In this document: positions 27,447 to 36,642 of the stretch, piece after piece
Layout of the letters: each line of letters begins with the position of its first letter
How positions within the stretch are numbered: the first letter of the stretch is position 1
NCBI RefSeq assembly: GCF_001591105.1
Contig: NZ_BCUD01000001.1
Location: 186,001-250,000, forward strand
Origin: Vibrio nereis NBRC 15637
GTDB lineage: Bacteria; Pseudomonadota; Gammaproteobacteria; Enterobacterales; Vibrionaceae
Length of the DNA stretch: 64,000 nt
Direction of reading: 5' to 3'
Position numbers and translations under genes: made by a program
Notes under the pieces: model-generated
What the model was told of the DNA's origin: nothing
Seen by the model: the letters and a program-made list of their open reading frames with translations, nothing else
Database searches by the model: none

Positions 27447-28224
27447 TCGAATTAGTAACAGCTTACGTGACACTTCCGGCCCAGTGGTGGTTTTTCTGCA
27501 CGGTTTATTAGGTTCAGGCGAGGATTGGCAATCATCTTTGGAACATTTAGGGGATTTGCCAACTATTGCTATCGATCTCCCCGGTCATGGCTTGAGCGCA
27601 TTAGAATCTTGTAACAGTTTTAGAGATTGTTGCGATCAAATATCTGACGCGGTCCTCACCCAAATTGCCTCTCATCGTCCTATAGTATTGGTTGGTTACT
27701 CGCTGGGTGCTCGCATCGCGATGTCAGGCATTGCGCATAACTATTTTCCTTCCTTAAACATCCAGCACTTGATCGTGGAAGGTGGACATTTTGGTTTGCA
27801 ATGCAGTGAGGAAAAACAGGCACGTTTACAAAACGATAGGAAATGGGCCGAACGATTGAGCAGCGAACCAATCGCTCAGGTTTTGAACGATTGGTATCAG
27901 CAGCCCGTATTTAGCTCACTAAAGCATGAGCAAAGACAAGAACTGATCGTTAAACGCAGTGCTAATCTTGGTTCATCGGTAGCGAATATGTTGCTAGCAA
28001 CATCCCTAGCTAAACAAGAATTTTTACTCGACTTGCTGAAAGAGTCGGACATCACAATCCATTACATTTGTGGTGAAGAAGACAGCAAGTTTGGCCAGTT
28101 GGCAAAGCAAAGTGGATTGTCTTTTAGCCCAATCGCGCAGGCCGGGCACAATGTTCATATAGAGCAACCAGAGGCGTTCGCGAACGTTATTTGTACTCAA
28201 ATCCAAACTCATCTGACACCTTAG
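27436..28224 (+). CDS. menH: SHCHC synthase MenH (alpha/beta hydrolase)
   Basis: An alpha/beta-hydrolase that eliminates pyruvate from SEPHCHC to give SHCHC. It has 262 residues. The HGLLGSGEDW oxyanion region, nucleophile elbow GYSLGAR, and C-terminal AGHNVHIEQPEAF with the catalytic histidine are visible. The start overlaps the menD stop by 11 bases, with no separate strong ribosome site, so coupling is likely. Internal sequence is more divergent than the other men proteins, as is usual for MenH. Confidence 0.9.
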   Translation: MLYSRISNSLRDTSGPVVVFLHGLLGSGEDWQSSLEHLGDLPTIAIDLPGHGLSALESCNSFRDCCDQISDAVLTQIASHRPIVLVGYSLGARIAMSGIAHNYFPSLNIQHLIVEGGHFGLQCSEEKQARLQNDRKWAERLSSEPIAQVLNDWYQQPVFSSLKHEQRQELIVKRSANLGSSVANMLLATSLAKQEFLLDLLKESDITIHYICGEEDSKFGQLAKQSGLSFSPIAQAGHNVHIEQPEAFANVICTQIQTHLTP

Positions 28225-28261
28225 TCAAGTGAGTGAGTTAGAGAATTAAACAGGAATCACC

Positions 28262-29128
28262 ATGTCAAAAACAGTCGGTATCTCAGAAGAAGAACTCTAT
28301 GCTCCAGTCTACTGGAATGACTGCACCGGTGAATATGCAGATATTCAATACCACAAGTCAGAAGATGGCATCGCTAAAATCACGATTGCTCGTCCTCAAG
28401 TGCACAATGCATTCCGTCCTCAAACGGTAAAAGAGATGATTAACGCGTTGGCTGACGCACGCTATGACGAAAGCGTCGGCGTGATCATGCTTACTGGTTT
28501 AGGCGAGAAAGCGTTCTGTTCAGGCGGTGACCAGAAAATCCGTGGCGATTACGGCGGCTACCAAGATGACTCTGGTACTCACCATCTCAATGTATTGGAT
28601 TTCCAACGTCAAATCCGTACATGTCCAAAACCTGTGATTGCTTCTGTGGCCGGTTGGGCTGTTGGTGGTGGTCATGTATTGCATATGATGTGTGATCTAA
28701 CCATCGCAGCAGAGAATGCTCAGTTTGGTCAAACCGGCCCTAAAGTGGGCTCTTTTGATGGTGGTTGGGGAGCCTCTTACATGGCGCGTATTGTTGGTCA
28801 GAAGAAAGCGCGTGAGATCTGGTTCTTATGTCGTTTCTACGACGCACAAGAAGCGCTCGATATGGGGCTAGTGAACACGGTGGTTCCTGTCGAAGATTTG
28901 GAAAAGGAAACGATCCGCTGGTGTCGTGAAACACTGCAGCATAGCCCAATGGCGCTTCGTTGCCTGAAAGCGGCGCTGAACGCGGACTGTGATGGTCAGG
29001 CGGGCTTACAAGAACTGGCTGGTAACGCGACCATGATGTTTTACATGACGGAAGAGGGGCAGGAAGGCCGCAACGCGTTTAATGAAAAGCGTCGACCGGA
29101 CTTTAACAAGTTCCCTCGTAATCCATAA
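28262..29128 (+). CDS. menB: 1,4-dihydroxy-2-naphthoyl-CoA synthase MenB
   Basis: A crotonase-family enzyme closing the second naphthoquinone ring of o-succinylbenzoyl-CoA. Its 288 residues are near the E. coli length (285). Family motifs are [27 protein letters not shown] with the bicarbonate/active-site loop, [20 protein letters not shown] for the oxyanion hole, [15 protein letters not shown], and the C-terminal EKRRPDF, which docks in the neighbouring subunit. It lies 37 bases after menH and is followed by a hairpin before menC, so menC and menE may be expressed at a different level. Confidence 0.96.
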   Translation: MSKTVGISEEELYAPVYWNDCTGEYADIQYHKSEDGIAKITIARPQVHNAFRPQTVKEMINALADARYDESVGVIMLTGLGEKAFCSGGDQKIRGDYGGYQDDSGTHHLNVLDFQRQIRTCPKPVIASVAGWAVGGGHVLHMMCDLTIAAENAQFGQTGPKVGSFDGGWGASYMARIVGQKKAREIWFLCRFYDAQEALDMGLVNTVVPVEDLEKETIRWCRETLQHSPMALRCLKAALNADCDGQAGLQELAGNATMMFYMTEEGQEGRNAFNEKRRPDFNKFPRNP

Positions 29129-29154
29129 ACCGCACAATTTACAGGTTTTATTTT

Positions 29155-29180
29155 GATGGCTCCTTAATTAAGGGGCCATC
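29155..29180 (+). terminator. Hairpin between menB and menC
   Basis: An 11-base stem with one G-T pair (29155-29165 with 29170-29180) and loop AATT, followed by TTCTT. It may be a partial terminator or an mRNA-processing site within the men operon. Confidence 0.55.
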
Positions 29181-29242
29181 TTCTTGAGTGCGAGAATATA
29201 GCAGCGCTCAATTTATCTTGATAACAAAAAGGGAATATTGGT

Positions 29243-30229
29243 ATGAGATCTGCCAAACTGTATCGCTATGAATTGCCGATGGACAGTGGCGTGATACTGC
29301 GTGAACAAAGGCTAAAAGTACGCGAAGGGTTCATTGTTGAATTAACAATGGATGGGCAGACAGGTAGAGGGGAAATCGCTCCGCTACCAGGCTTTAGCGT
29401 CGAGTCGATGGATGACGCATACTCTCAACTGGTCGAGCAACTGGCGCTTTGGCAGCATGAAAAAGAGATTAATCTCGAAGCTCTTTACCCATCGGTGGCA
29501 TTTGGTCTTTCAATGGCTCAGTTAGAGCTTGATGGCATTTTGCCAGAAGAAGGTTGCTATCAAGCTGCACCACTTTGCTCTGGTGATCCCGATGAGCTGT
29601 TACCTAAACTTAACGCCATGCAGGGTGAGAAAGTAGCAAAGATCAAAGTGGGCCTGTATGAGCCGATTCGCGACGGCATGCTCGTCAACTTGTTCTTAGA
29701 GTCCATTCCCGATCTTTCTCTCCGTTTGGATGCAAACCGAGCCTGGACAGCAGAAAAAGCGCAGCAATTTGCTAAGAAGATTGCGCCGTCTTTACGTCAG
29801 CGAATCGCATTTATCGAAGAGCCTTGCCAATCGCCGGGAGACAGCTTTTCATTCGCGATAGATACAGGTATTGCGATCGCGTGGGATGAAACATTGCAAC
29901 ACGCTATTAAGGAAGAGCACTTTGCGCTTGAAGATCTTAACGGGGCGAAAGCCATCATCATCAAGCCGACTTTGATTGGCTCAGCAGAGCGTTGTCTCGG
30001 TTTGATTGCCAAAGCCAAAGCTCTGGGGATTAAAGCGATCATTAGCTCAAGCATTGAATCGAGCTTAGGTTTGACGCAGCTTGCTAGGTTAGCGCAGTGG
30101 CAATTACCGCAAGAAGTCCCGGGGTTAGATACTGTGGGCTTGTTTGCTCAGCAACTTGAAGTGGCTTGGCCTGGCTGTGAGTTGCCGATTGTATCGCTGT
30201 CTGATCAAGCGCTTATCTGGCAGTGTTAA
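29243..30229 (+). CDS. menC: o-Succinylbenzoate synthase MenC
   Basis: An enolase-superfamily dehydratase turning SHCHC into o-succinylbenzoate. It has 328 residues. The barrel residues are visible: the catalytic lysine pair in VAKIKVG, metal ligands in LRLDANRAW, FIEEPC and AWDET, and the opposite lysine in AIIIKPTLIG. Length and sequence fit the gammaproteobacterial MenC group. A ribosome site AAGGGAA precedes the ATG. Its stop codon overlaps the likely menE ATG (TAATG), so the two are translationally coupled. Confidence 0.94.
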   Translation: MRSAKLYRYELPMDSGVILREQRLKVREGFIVELTMDGQTGRGEIAPLPGFSVESMDDAYSQLVEQLALWQHEKEINLEALYPSVAFGLSMAQLELDGILPEEGCYQAAPLCSGDPDELLPKLNAMQGEKVAKIKVGLYEPIRDGMLVNLFLESIPDLSLRLDANRAWTAEKAQQFAKKIAPSLRQRIAFIEEPCQSPGDSFSFAIDTGIAIAWDETLQHAIKEEHFALEDLNGAKAIIIKPTLIGSAERCLGLIAKAKALGIKAIISSSIESSLGLTQLARLAQWQLPQEVPGLDTVGLFAQQLEVAWPGCELPIVSLSDQALIWQC

Positions 30230-31608
30230 TGGAACTGAATCAATCACCACTCAAAAGATGGGCTCAGCAGAGCCCATCTTTATTAGCGTTAGTGACACCT
30301 CAGTCACAATATACTTGGGCTCAATTGGCTGAAAAAGTGGATAAGGTAGCGGCCTCTTTACTTGCTCAAGGCGTAAAGAAAAATGACGTACTGACTTGTG
30401 TCGGTAAAAATAGTCCAGAGCTGCTACTAACCTATCTGGCTTGCCTTGAGATTGGCGCGATCTGTGCGCTTACTATGCTGCAAACAGAGCAAGAGTTAGC
30501 GCTTAAACTGAATGCGCTCTATGCCAAGCCTAATCCACCCAAACTCTGGTCAGCCCAATCAAACTCATCATCACATCTATCGAACACTGTCTGCTTTGGT
30601 GAGGATAAAGCCAGCGGATTAAAGTCAGGTTATGGTGCAGGGTATAGTGATAGACAATTCGCGTCTATTGTCTTTACCTCCGGCTCGACCGGTGTTCCAA
30701 AGGCGGTGGCGCATACCTCTGGGCAACACTTAGCCTCTGCATCTGGTTTGCTGGAAAGGTTTAGCTTTAAGCAAGGTGATACCTGGTTGCTGAGTTTGCC
30801 TATGTACCACGTCTCGGGCTTAGCGATTATTTATCGTTGGCTCTATGTTGGCGCAACCCTCAAGGTAGGCAGCGGAAACTTGCTCGAAGACATCACAGGT
30901 GCCACTCACGCCTCTTTGGTGTCAACTCAACTCAAGCGGTTATTGGATAGCGAGCAATCCCTTTCTTTAACTCATGTGTTGCTCGGTGGTAGCCATGTCC
31001 CGCTTGAAATTAGCCACCTAGCGGCCGCGCAAGGGATTGAAACGTGGTTAGGTTATGGCATGACAGAAGCTGCGTCGACTGTGACAGCGAAGAAAATCGA
31101 TCAAAGTTACAGCGCAGGTAAAGTACTGCCGAAACGTAAAGTGAGACTAAAAGGGCAACGAATTTATATTAGCGGTGAAACACTCGCGTCTGGTTATTAT
31201 TTCCAAGGAAGACTCACGCCGCTGGTTGAAAATGACTGGTTTGATAGCAAAGATCTTGGTGAATGGATCAACGATGAACTGAAAATCATCGGTCGAGCGG
31301 ACAACCTGTTTATTTCCGGTGGGGAGAATATTCATTGCGAAGAGATCGAAGGCGCGTTAAACCTGCACCCAGAGATTATTCAGTCAATTGTTGTTCCGGT
31401 CCCTGATGCAGAATTTGGCCACAGGCCTGTCGCGGTCATTCAAACTCGCTCAGAAATCATGCAAGATGAAATTGAGCACTACCTTGGCTCACTGACTCGA
31501 TTTAAATGGCCAGTGGCGTACTATGCGATGCCGGAGTCACTGCTGGCTGGTGGCATCAAAGTGTCCAGAAGCAAAGTGAAGCAGTGGTTAGAAAGTCAAC
31601 TTAGTTAA
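30229..31608 (+). CDS. menE: o-Succinylbenzoate-CoA ligase MenE
   Basis: An adenylate-forming ligase activating o-succinylbenzoate with CoA and ATP. It has 459 residues from the ATG at 30229, chosen because it overlaps the menC stop (TAATG); a GTG at 30223 is an alternative. The family motifs are intact: FTSGSTGVPKAVAHT (ATP loop), LPMYHVSG, GYGMTEAAS, the hinge GRADNLFISGGENIHCEEIE, and the C-terminal catalytic lysine in GGIKVSRSKV. It closes the men operon. No strong terminator is seen directly after it. Confidence 0.94.
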   Translation: MELNQSPLKRWAQQSPSLLALVTPQSQYTWAQLAEKVDKVAASLLAQGVKKNDVLTCVGKNSPELLLTYLACLEIGAICALTMLQTEQELALKLNALYAKPNPPKLWSAQSNSSSHLSNTVCFGEDKASGLKSGYGAGYSDRQFASIVFTSGSTGVPKAVAHTSGQHLASASGLLERFSFKQGDTWLLSLPMYHVSGLAIIYRWLYVGATLKVGSGNLLEDITGATHASLVSTQLKRLLDSEQSLSLTHVLLGGSHVPLEISHLAAAQGIETWLGYGMTEAASTVTAKKIDQSYSAGKVLPKRKVRLKGQRIYISGETLASGYYFQGRLTPLVENDWFDSKDLGEWINDELKIIGRADNLFISGGENIHCEEIEGALNLHPEIIQSIVVPVPDAEFGHRPVAVIQTRSEIMQDEIEHYLGSLTRFKWPVAYYAMPESLLAGGIKVSRSKVKQWLESQLS

Positions 31609-31705
31609 TTTCGCAATTTCATAGTCCAAAAGATAATTTAGTCGTCTTATAACTCTATCTCATAATAGTTCGGTTCTAGTATGGAAACGGGTATAAGAAG
31701 ACGTG

Positions 31706-31861
31706 ATGAAAGCGATTTTAATTGTAGCGATTGTGCTTCAAGTGATTGTTGCGACGCAAAGTGAAGGACTGACACGATCTCTAGCTGAGCTATGTGCTTT
31801 TTTGTTGGTGATGGGGCTAGTATTCAACATAAAAAAGCGCGACCCCAAAAGGTCGCGCTAG
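31706..31861 (+). CDS. Putative 51-residue membrane protein
   Basis: A short open frame encoding 51 residues: an N-terminal hydrophobic span (MKAILIVAIVLQVIVA), a polar turn (TQSEGLTRSLAEL), a second span (CAFLLVMGLVFNI) and a very basic tail KKRDPKRSR. This arrangement looks like a real two-span small membrane protein with its ends in the cytoplasm. The ribosome site is weak (AAGAAG). The basic tail and stop codon are encoded by the hairpin that terminates the convergent yeiH transcript, so the frame could also be chance. No family is known to me. Confidence 0.5.
   Translation: MKAILIVAIVLQVIVATQSEGLTRSLAELCAFLLVMGLVFNIKKRDPKRSR
31831..31859 (-). terminator. Terminator after the YeiH-family gene
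   Basis: A perfect nine-base stem (AGCGCGACC with GGTCGCGCT) and six-base loop; on the minus strand it is followed by six T. It overlaps the end of the small plus-strand frame. Confidence 0.87.
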
Positions 31862-31874
31862 AGCCAGAAGATCG

Positions 31875-32798
31875 TTAACTTAACATTAGCCATGCTAGCG
31901 ATAGGGTGGAAATGAGCACCCACAATGTGACGCCAAACATGAGTGGTTTCGGTCCTGACGATCGGAGTTTATCGACCGAAATTCCACAACCAATCAAGAA
32001 TAAGCAGACGACCAGTGCGCGTTTAGCCAGCTCAAAAACTCCCTGATACACCACTTCAAATTGTGGCAGCAAGTCACTCACAGCAATCGCAGCGCAATAA
32101 AACAAAATGAAGTAGGGAATGGTCACCTTCTTCGAGTCATTACGAAATAGAAACGCACTGAATAGAGCCACAGGAATGATCCATAAGGCACGCGCGAGTT
32201 TGAGCGTCGTTGCTGTGGTCAGAGCCTCTTCACCATAGGCCGATGCTGCACCAACCACAGACGATGTATCATGAATTGCAATTGCTGCCCAAGTACCAAA
32301 CGTGTGCTGGTCTAAATTGAGCGCGTGACCGATCACAGGGAACACAAAAAGCGCGACAGAGTTCAGGACAAACACCGTTGCCAGTGACAAACCAATTTGC
32401 TCGTCGTTGGCTTTAATCGCTGGAGATACGGCGGCAATCGCGCTGCCACCACAAATGGCGGTGCCCGCAGAAATTAAGTAGCCAGTCTGCTTATTTAATC
32501 CTATTGCTTTGGCAATGAACCAGCCAAAGAGTAGGGTGCCGAAAATGGTTGTTACGATAATGCCGATACCATCGGAAGTGACGGCTAGGGCTTGCTCAAA
32601 TTGGATACCAAAACCCAAACCTACAATAGAGTAGGCCAGCAGTTTCTTCGTGAACTTGGCAAGGTTTAATTGGGTTGGAACCAGTCCAATCGATGCCAGT
32701 AAAAAACCAATGACTAACGCCGTTGGTGAAGAAATAAAGGGAAACAAACAAATTACAAGGGCTATCCAGAATGGGGACTGCTTTTTTAAATTATTCAT
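31875..32798 (-). CDS. YeiH/UPF0324 family membrane protein (putative sulfate exporter)
   Basis: An integral inner-membrane protein of 307 residues with about ten membrane spans, of the YeiH/UPF0324 family often labelled putative sulfate exporter; the substrate is not established. Typical segments are [22 protein letters not shown], which holds the conserved CGGSAI motif, [11 protein letters not shown], and [14 protein letters not shown]. The ribosome site is poor. It follows the MFS/acyltransferase gene by 106 bases, with a hairpin and a TGAAC-N4-GTTCA palindrome between them, so it probably has its own promoter. No LysR partner is adjacent, in contrast to E. coli yeiE-yeiH. Confidence 0.85.
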   Translation of the reverse strand: MNNLKKQSPFWIALVICLFPFISSPTALVIGFLLASIGLVPTQLNLAKFTKKLLAYSIVGLGFGIQFEQALAVTSDGIGIIVTTIFGTLLFGWFIAKAIGLNKQTGYLISAGTAICGGSAIAAVSPAIKANDEQIGLSLATVFVLNSVALFVFPVIGHALNLDQHTFGTWAAIAIHDTSSVVGAASAYGEEALTTATTLKLARALWIIPVALFSAFLFRNDSKKVTIPYFILFYCAAIAVSDLLPQFEVVYQGVFELAKRALVVCLFLIGCGISVDKLRSSGPKPLMFGVTLWVLISTLSLAWLMLS

Positions 32799-32817
32799 TA
32801 TGGCAACAGCTTAAGAT

Positions 32818-32884
32818 CGAAAGAAGCCCTAGTGTAAGGGACTTCTTTCGATAAAGATAATTGAATGATTTGAACACCTGTTCA
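32818..32884 (-). promoter_or_regulatory. Hairpin and palindrome upstream of the YeiH-family gene
   Basis: CGAAAGAAG (32818-32826) pairs with CTTCTTTCG (32842-32850), extended by CCC/GGG with one bulge. A palindrome TGAAC-ACCT-GTTCA lies at 32871-32884. The first could end the upstream operon, although no T-run follows it; the second could be an operator. Confidence 0.45.
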
Positions 32885-32904
32885 TAAAAGTTGAACAAAA
32901 GTGA

Positions 32905-34776
32905 CTAACGCCAATCTCCACGTAAAGTGGACACTTTTTCATGCATCAAGGTGGTGGTTGCTATCTCTGAAGGTACGGGTTCTCCGGCTTCAATCTCTAA
33001 TTTAGACCAGAAACGTGTTGGCAGTCCTTTACATGCACTCCCTTTGTAACGGCTAAAATAGCTGCCCCAAAGGCCTTTTAGTGCCATTGGAATCACAGGG
33101 ACAGGGCTACGTTTTAAGATGATATCCATCCCGCGCATAAATTCATTCATTTCGCCATCGGCAGTAAGCCTGCCTTCAGGGAAAATACACACAATATGGC
33201 CTTCAGCTAACGCGTGTTCAACCTCATTGAACGCCCTGCGGATCGAGCCTCGGTTGGAAGCAGAGATAGGAATCACCCCCGCGCGCTTTAAGAATCGGCG
33301 CAGTATTGGCAGGTTGGCGTAATCTTCTTCCATTACAAAGCGGATCAGGCGAGGGCAAACAGCACTCAGCAGTAAAGCATCCATATAGCTGACGTGGTTA
33401 CAGACAATCAAAGCGCCACTTTTCTTTGGTAAGTGGTGAAGGTTTTTATGTGTGACTCGGTACATAGTATGAGTTAATACCCAGACTAGGAAGCGAACCA
33501 CAAAGATAGGTCGTTGCAGGAATAAGTATATCGCCACTATCAAGTTCATCGCCGCAAGTAACATGAATAGCTGCGGAATAGACATTTTGATAACCGTTAA
33601 GCACACAATGCCCAATACAGCGCTGCCCACCATAAATAGTGAATTGTAGATATTCAATGCGGCGATGACTTGTGCACGTTCCGTCACTTTTGCCCTTTGC
33701 TGCATCAAAGCATAGAGAGGGACAATAAATATACCGCCAGAGGCGCCTAAGAGTAGTAAGTAAACAAACACAGGCCATAAAGGTTGATGCGCTACAAAGT
33801 CAGCAAAGGTTTCAAACTCGGGTAGGCTAGATGGAACCGAACTTGCCATTAACCACCCAAAGATAGTAATTCCCAAACTGCCCAGTGGAACAATACCTAT
33901 TTCTATTCTGTGGTTAGACAGCTTGTCACAGGCCAGTGAACCCACCGCGATTCCGATAGAAAACAGCGCGAGCAAAAACGACACGGCGCTTTCGCTGCCA
34001 TTAAGATAAATTTTAGTAAAATTAGGAAACTGGGTGAGGTAGGCCGCACCCAAGAACCAGAACCAACTGATGGCCATTAAAGCTTGAAAAGTGGTTCTGT
34101 CCGCTTTGGCAATGGCGATGGTCTGCTTTGTTTGTTGGATTGGTCGCCAGCGGAATGTGAGATCAGGAGCACTGGCAGGCGCTTCAGGAATTGAGCGACT
34201 TGAAATATAACCCAGTAATGCGAATAGAACTACGGAACCTGCGGCGAGATATTTTGCGTTCTCGGCCGAGGCGATGACGCCCGCCCCTAATGTACCAAGC
34301 AAAATAGCCAGAAAAGTGCCTGTTTCAACCAAAGCGTTACCGGGCACTAATTCCTCTTGTTTTAGCTGTTGAGGTAGGAGAGCGTATTTCACTGGCCCAA
34401 AAAATGCGGACTGCGTACCCATAAGAAACAGCAGTAGCAACAGGATCAAGTAGCTTTCAGTAATAAAGCCAATCGCTCCTAGGCACATAATGCCAATTTC
34501 CGCAATTTTCACTTTACGAATGAACCAAGATTTCTCGTATTTGTCAGCCAGAACACCCGCAGAGGCAGAAAAAAGGAAGAAGGGCAGAATGAATAAGCCA
34601 GCTGCAAGGTTGATAAAAAGATTGCTTGAAATAGGTAACACGCCTACGCCAGCAAAAGCGACAAAAAGCAATAAGACATTTTTAAAAATATTGTCGTTAA
34701 ACGCGCCAAAAAACTGCGTAATAAAGTAAGGCAGAAAGCGCTTCTGCCCTAATAGGGAGGTTTGACTGTTTGGCAT
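32905..34776 (-). CDS. MFS transporter fused to a 1-acylglycerol-phosphate-type acyltransferase
   Basis: A two-part inner-membrane protein of 623 residues. Residues 1 to about 420 form a twelve-span major-facilitator permease resembling the lysophospholipid flippase LplT (QFFGAFNDNIFKN at the start is characteristic). Residues about 425-623 are a PlsC-type acyltransferase with the catalytic NHVSYMD box at 460-466 and the substrate box FPEGR at 532-536. The combination suggests flipping of lysophospholipids inward followed by re-acylation, like LplT plus Aas. The acyl-ACP synthetase domain of Aas is missing. It is co-directional with the TetR gene, 27 bases downstream of it. Confidence 0.88.
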   Translation of the reverse strand: MPNSQTSLLGQKRFLPYFITQFFGAFNDNIFKNVLLLFVAFAGVGVLPISSNLFINLAAGLFILPFFLFSASAGVLADKYEKSWFIRKVKIAEIGIMCLGAIGFITESYLILLLLLFLMGTQSAFFGPVKYALLPQQLKQEELVPGNALVETGTFLAILLGTLGAGVIASAENAKYLAAGSVVLFALLGYISSRSIPEAPASAPDLTFRWRPIQQTKQTIAIAKADRTTFQALMAISWFWFLGAAYLTQFPNFTKIYLNGSESAVSFLLALFSIGIAVGSLACDKLSNHRIEIGIVPLGSLGITIFGWLMASSVPSSLPEFETFADFVAHQPLWPVFVYLLLLGASGGIFIVPLYALMQQRAKVTERAQVIAALNIYNSLFMVGSAVLGIVCLTVIKMSIPQLFMLLAAMNLIVAIYLFLQRPIFVVRFLVWVLTHTMYRVTHKNLHHLPKKSGALIVCNHVSYMDALLLSAVCPRLIRFVMEEDYANLPILRRFLKRAGVIPISASNRGSIRRAFNEVEHALAEGHIVCIFPEGRLTADGEMNEFMRGMDIILKRSPVPVIPMALKGLWGSYFSRYKGSACKGLPTRFWSKLEIEAGEPVPSEIATTTLMHEKVSTLRGDWR

Positions 34777-34803
34777 GATGACCTAGATTCCTTCAGGGTG
34801 CGG

Positions 34804-35394
34804 TTACCAGTTGGCGAGATAGTTGTCCAGTAAGTTGTCGATGAGCTCTTTGCCATCGATAGGCAGCGAAGCAAAGAATTTGTCGTCGACACTGAGAAGA
34901 GTAATACCATGCACACCTGACCATAGAACTCGGCTTGCTTTTAAGACTTCTTCATCGCTGCGTTCAGGCGCAAGGAGCTTTAGAAGATATTCAAGCATGC
35001 CAGTCATTTTTCCAATGCGCTCAGCCTGCCATTCTGGGAGGGGTTCTCCATTCATGTTGTGCTCAAAAATGAGCTGCCAGCGGTAAGGGTTCTTGTGGGC
35101 GAAATCATGGTAGCAGTAGGCAAGTTTGTATAAAGCGGTTTTAGGATCGTCTTTTTCACATACGGATGAGCGTGCCTCGTTAGATAGCTCGTCCAGTGTT
35201 TGTGCAACGGCATGTAGCAATAATAAATTGTAATTACCAAACACGTTAACCAACGTGCTTGGCACGTAGCCGATCATATTTGCGATTTTGCGCAAGCTTA
35301 GCTCGTGATATGAATTTTCACTTAAGAATTCCCTTACTGTTTTTAAGGTAAGTTCGATAAGTTCTTCTCTTGTATGATCGTTTCGTCTTGCCAT
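34804..35394 (-). CDS. TetR-family transcriptional regulator
   Basis: A DNA-binding repressor of 196 residues from the ATG at 35394; the frame is open to 35442 but the extra residues are not TetR-like. The N-terminal helix-turn-helix is clear (REELIELTLKTVREFL, YHELSLRKIANMIGYVPSTLVNVFGN). The C-terminal half, with YKLAYCYHDFAHKNPYRWQLIFEH and HGITLLS, resembles the WHG/TetR_C_33 type of ligand domain. It is the first gene of an operon with the MFS-acyltransferase fusion, so it probably controls itself and that gene, perhaps sensing a lipid or acyl compound. A palindrome lies just upstream. Confidence 0.86.
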   Translation of the reverse strand: MARRNDHTREELIELTLKTVREFLSENSYHELSLRKIANMIGYVPSTLVNVFGNYNLLLLHAVAQTLDELSNEARSSVCEKDDPKTALYKLAYCYHDFAHKNPYRWQLIFEHNMNGEPLPEWQAERIGKMTGMLEYLLKLLAPERSDEEVLKASRVLWSGVHGITLLSVDDKFFASLPIDGKELIDNLLDNYLANW

Positions 35395-35410
35395 GATAAA
35401 ATTTTTTAAA

Positions 35411-35423
35411 TGAACAACGTTCA
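35411..35423. promoter_or_regulatory. Palindrome upstream of the TetR gene
   Basis: TGAAC-AAC-GTTCA lies 17 bases before the TetR-family start codon, where an autoregulatory operator would be expected. A similar palindrome with a four-base spacer is at 32871-32884. Confidence 0.5.
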
Positions 35424-35638
35424 ATATTCTAATGAGCGACACCCTATAGCGTCAACTCAGTCACTGACTATTTGCAATATTCTGATACATGTGCGAGCGA
35501 GCTTTTAGTTTGCTTACAGTTGTCGAATCTATATTATAAAAGTATAACTAGAATTCAGGCCGTATTTATATTTCGAACGAATACAATCACGAAAGATAAG
35601 CGCGCCCTTATACCTCGAAAGAACCCGAAAGGATAAAT

Positions 35639-36511
35639 ATGAAACGATTGTTTTCTCTTGTTGCTTTGCTAATGGTTTCTGTTGCCATTACTCCGGTTGC
35701 AGAAGCGAAGAAGTTTGGTGGCAGTAAGTCGTTTGGTAAAAGCTACAAAACGGCACCAGCGCCTAAGCAACAAACTCAAAACACCAACACTGTTGGTAAA
35801 GATCAAACAACAGCAGCAAAGAGCTCTAGCAAAAAAGGCCTAATGGGCGGTATTTTGGGCGGTCTATTAGCTGGTGGTTTGCTTGCAGCATTCTTTGGCG
35901 GCGCGTTTGAAGGTATCCAGTTTATGGATATTCTGATCATTGGCCTTGTTGCTTTCCTGATCTTCAAGCTGATGCGTGGTGTACTTGCCGCGAAGCAGGG
36001 TAGTATGAACCAACATCGCCAACAGCCTGCATTTGGCGGATCTGCGCCAAAGTTTGAGCAGCCAAATGTGCATAATTTCGAACAGCCTCAAGGCACACAA
36101 GGTGGCTTTGGTTTCGGTACACAAACAGACGTACCACATAACTACCCACCGGGTTTTGACCAAGCGGCGTTTATTAACGGTTCACGCGAGCACTACCGTA
36201 CCCTGCAAGGCGCATGGAACCATAACCAACTGGACACGATTGAAGAATACGTATCTCCAAGCTTGTTTGAAGATCTAAAAGCCGAACGTGCCAAGTTAGA
36301 CGGTGAACAACACACCGACGTAATGTATGTAGATGCAGAAATCGTACGTGCTGATTACGACGCGTCTAAAGCTCAGCTTAGCCTGCAGTTTAGCGGTCGC
36401 TACCGTGATTCGGTAGAAGGTGTTGAAGAGAACATTGAAGATATCTGGCACCTAGAGCGCGATTTAACCACACCAAACGCACCGTGGTTAATTGTCGGCA
36501 TCCAAGGTTAA
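35639..36511 (+). CDS. Tim44-like domain membrane protein
   Basis: A 290-residue protein of the bacterial Tim44-like domain family. A signal peptide-like start (residues 1-23, ending AEA) is followed by a low-complexity Lys/Ser/Gln linker, a Gly-rich hydrophobic hairpin (about 67-92, GGILGGLLAGGLLAAFFGGAF) and a membrane span (about 95-113). After a Gln/Gly/Pro-rich linker comes the C-terminal Tim44-like fold (about 170-290: FINGSREHYRTLQGAWNHNQLDTIEEYVSPSLFEDLK). In mitochondria Tim44 recruits Hsp70; the bacterial role is unknown. The ribosome site AAAGGA precedes the ATG, and a strong terminator follows, so it is monocistronic. Confidence 0.83.
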   Translation: MKRLFSLVALLMVSVAITPVAEAKKFGGSKSFGKSYKTAPAPKQQTQNTNTVGKDQTTAAKSSSKKGLMGGILGGLLAGGLLAAFFGGAFEGIQFMDILIIGLVAFLIFKLMRGVLAAKQGSMNQHRQQPAFGGSAPKFEQPNVHNFEQPQGTQGGFGFGTQTDVPHNYPPGFDQAAFINGSREHYRTLQGAWNHNQLDTIEEYVSPSLFEDLKAERAKLDGEQHTDVMYVDAEIVRADYDASKAQLSLQFSGRYRDSVEGVEENIEDIWHLERDLTTPNAPWLIVGIQG

Positions 36512-36528
36512 GATACAAGAAATAGAAT

Positions 36529-36560
36529 AAACGCCCGAGTTGATACTCGGGCGTTTTTGT
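36529..36560 (+). terminator. Terminator after the Tim44-like gene
   Basis: A perfect 12-base stem (36529-36540 with 36545-36556) with four-base loop and T-run. Confidence 0.93.
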
Positions 36561-36642
36561 ATTGTCTCTGATTCCTACGATTGGTATCAGCTTTAATACT
36601 TGTTACTATTTCTAAAACAATCAAGATAATAAGGTGAGTAAA

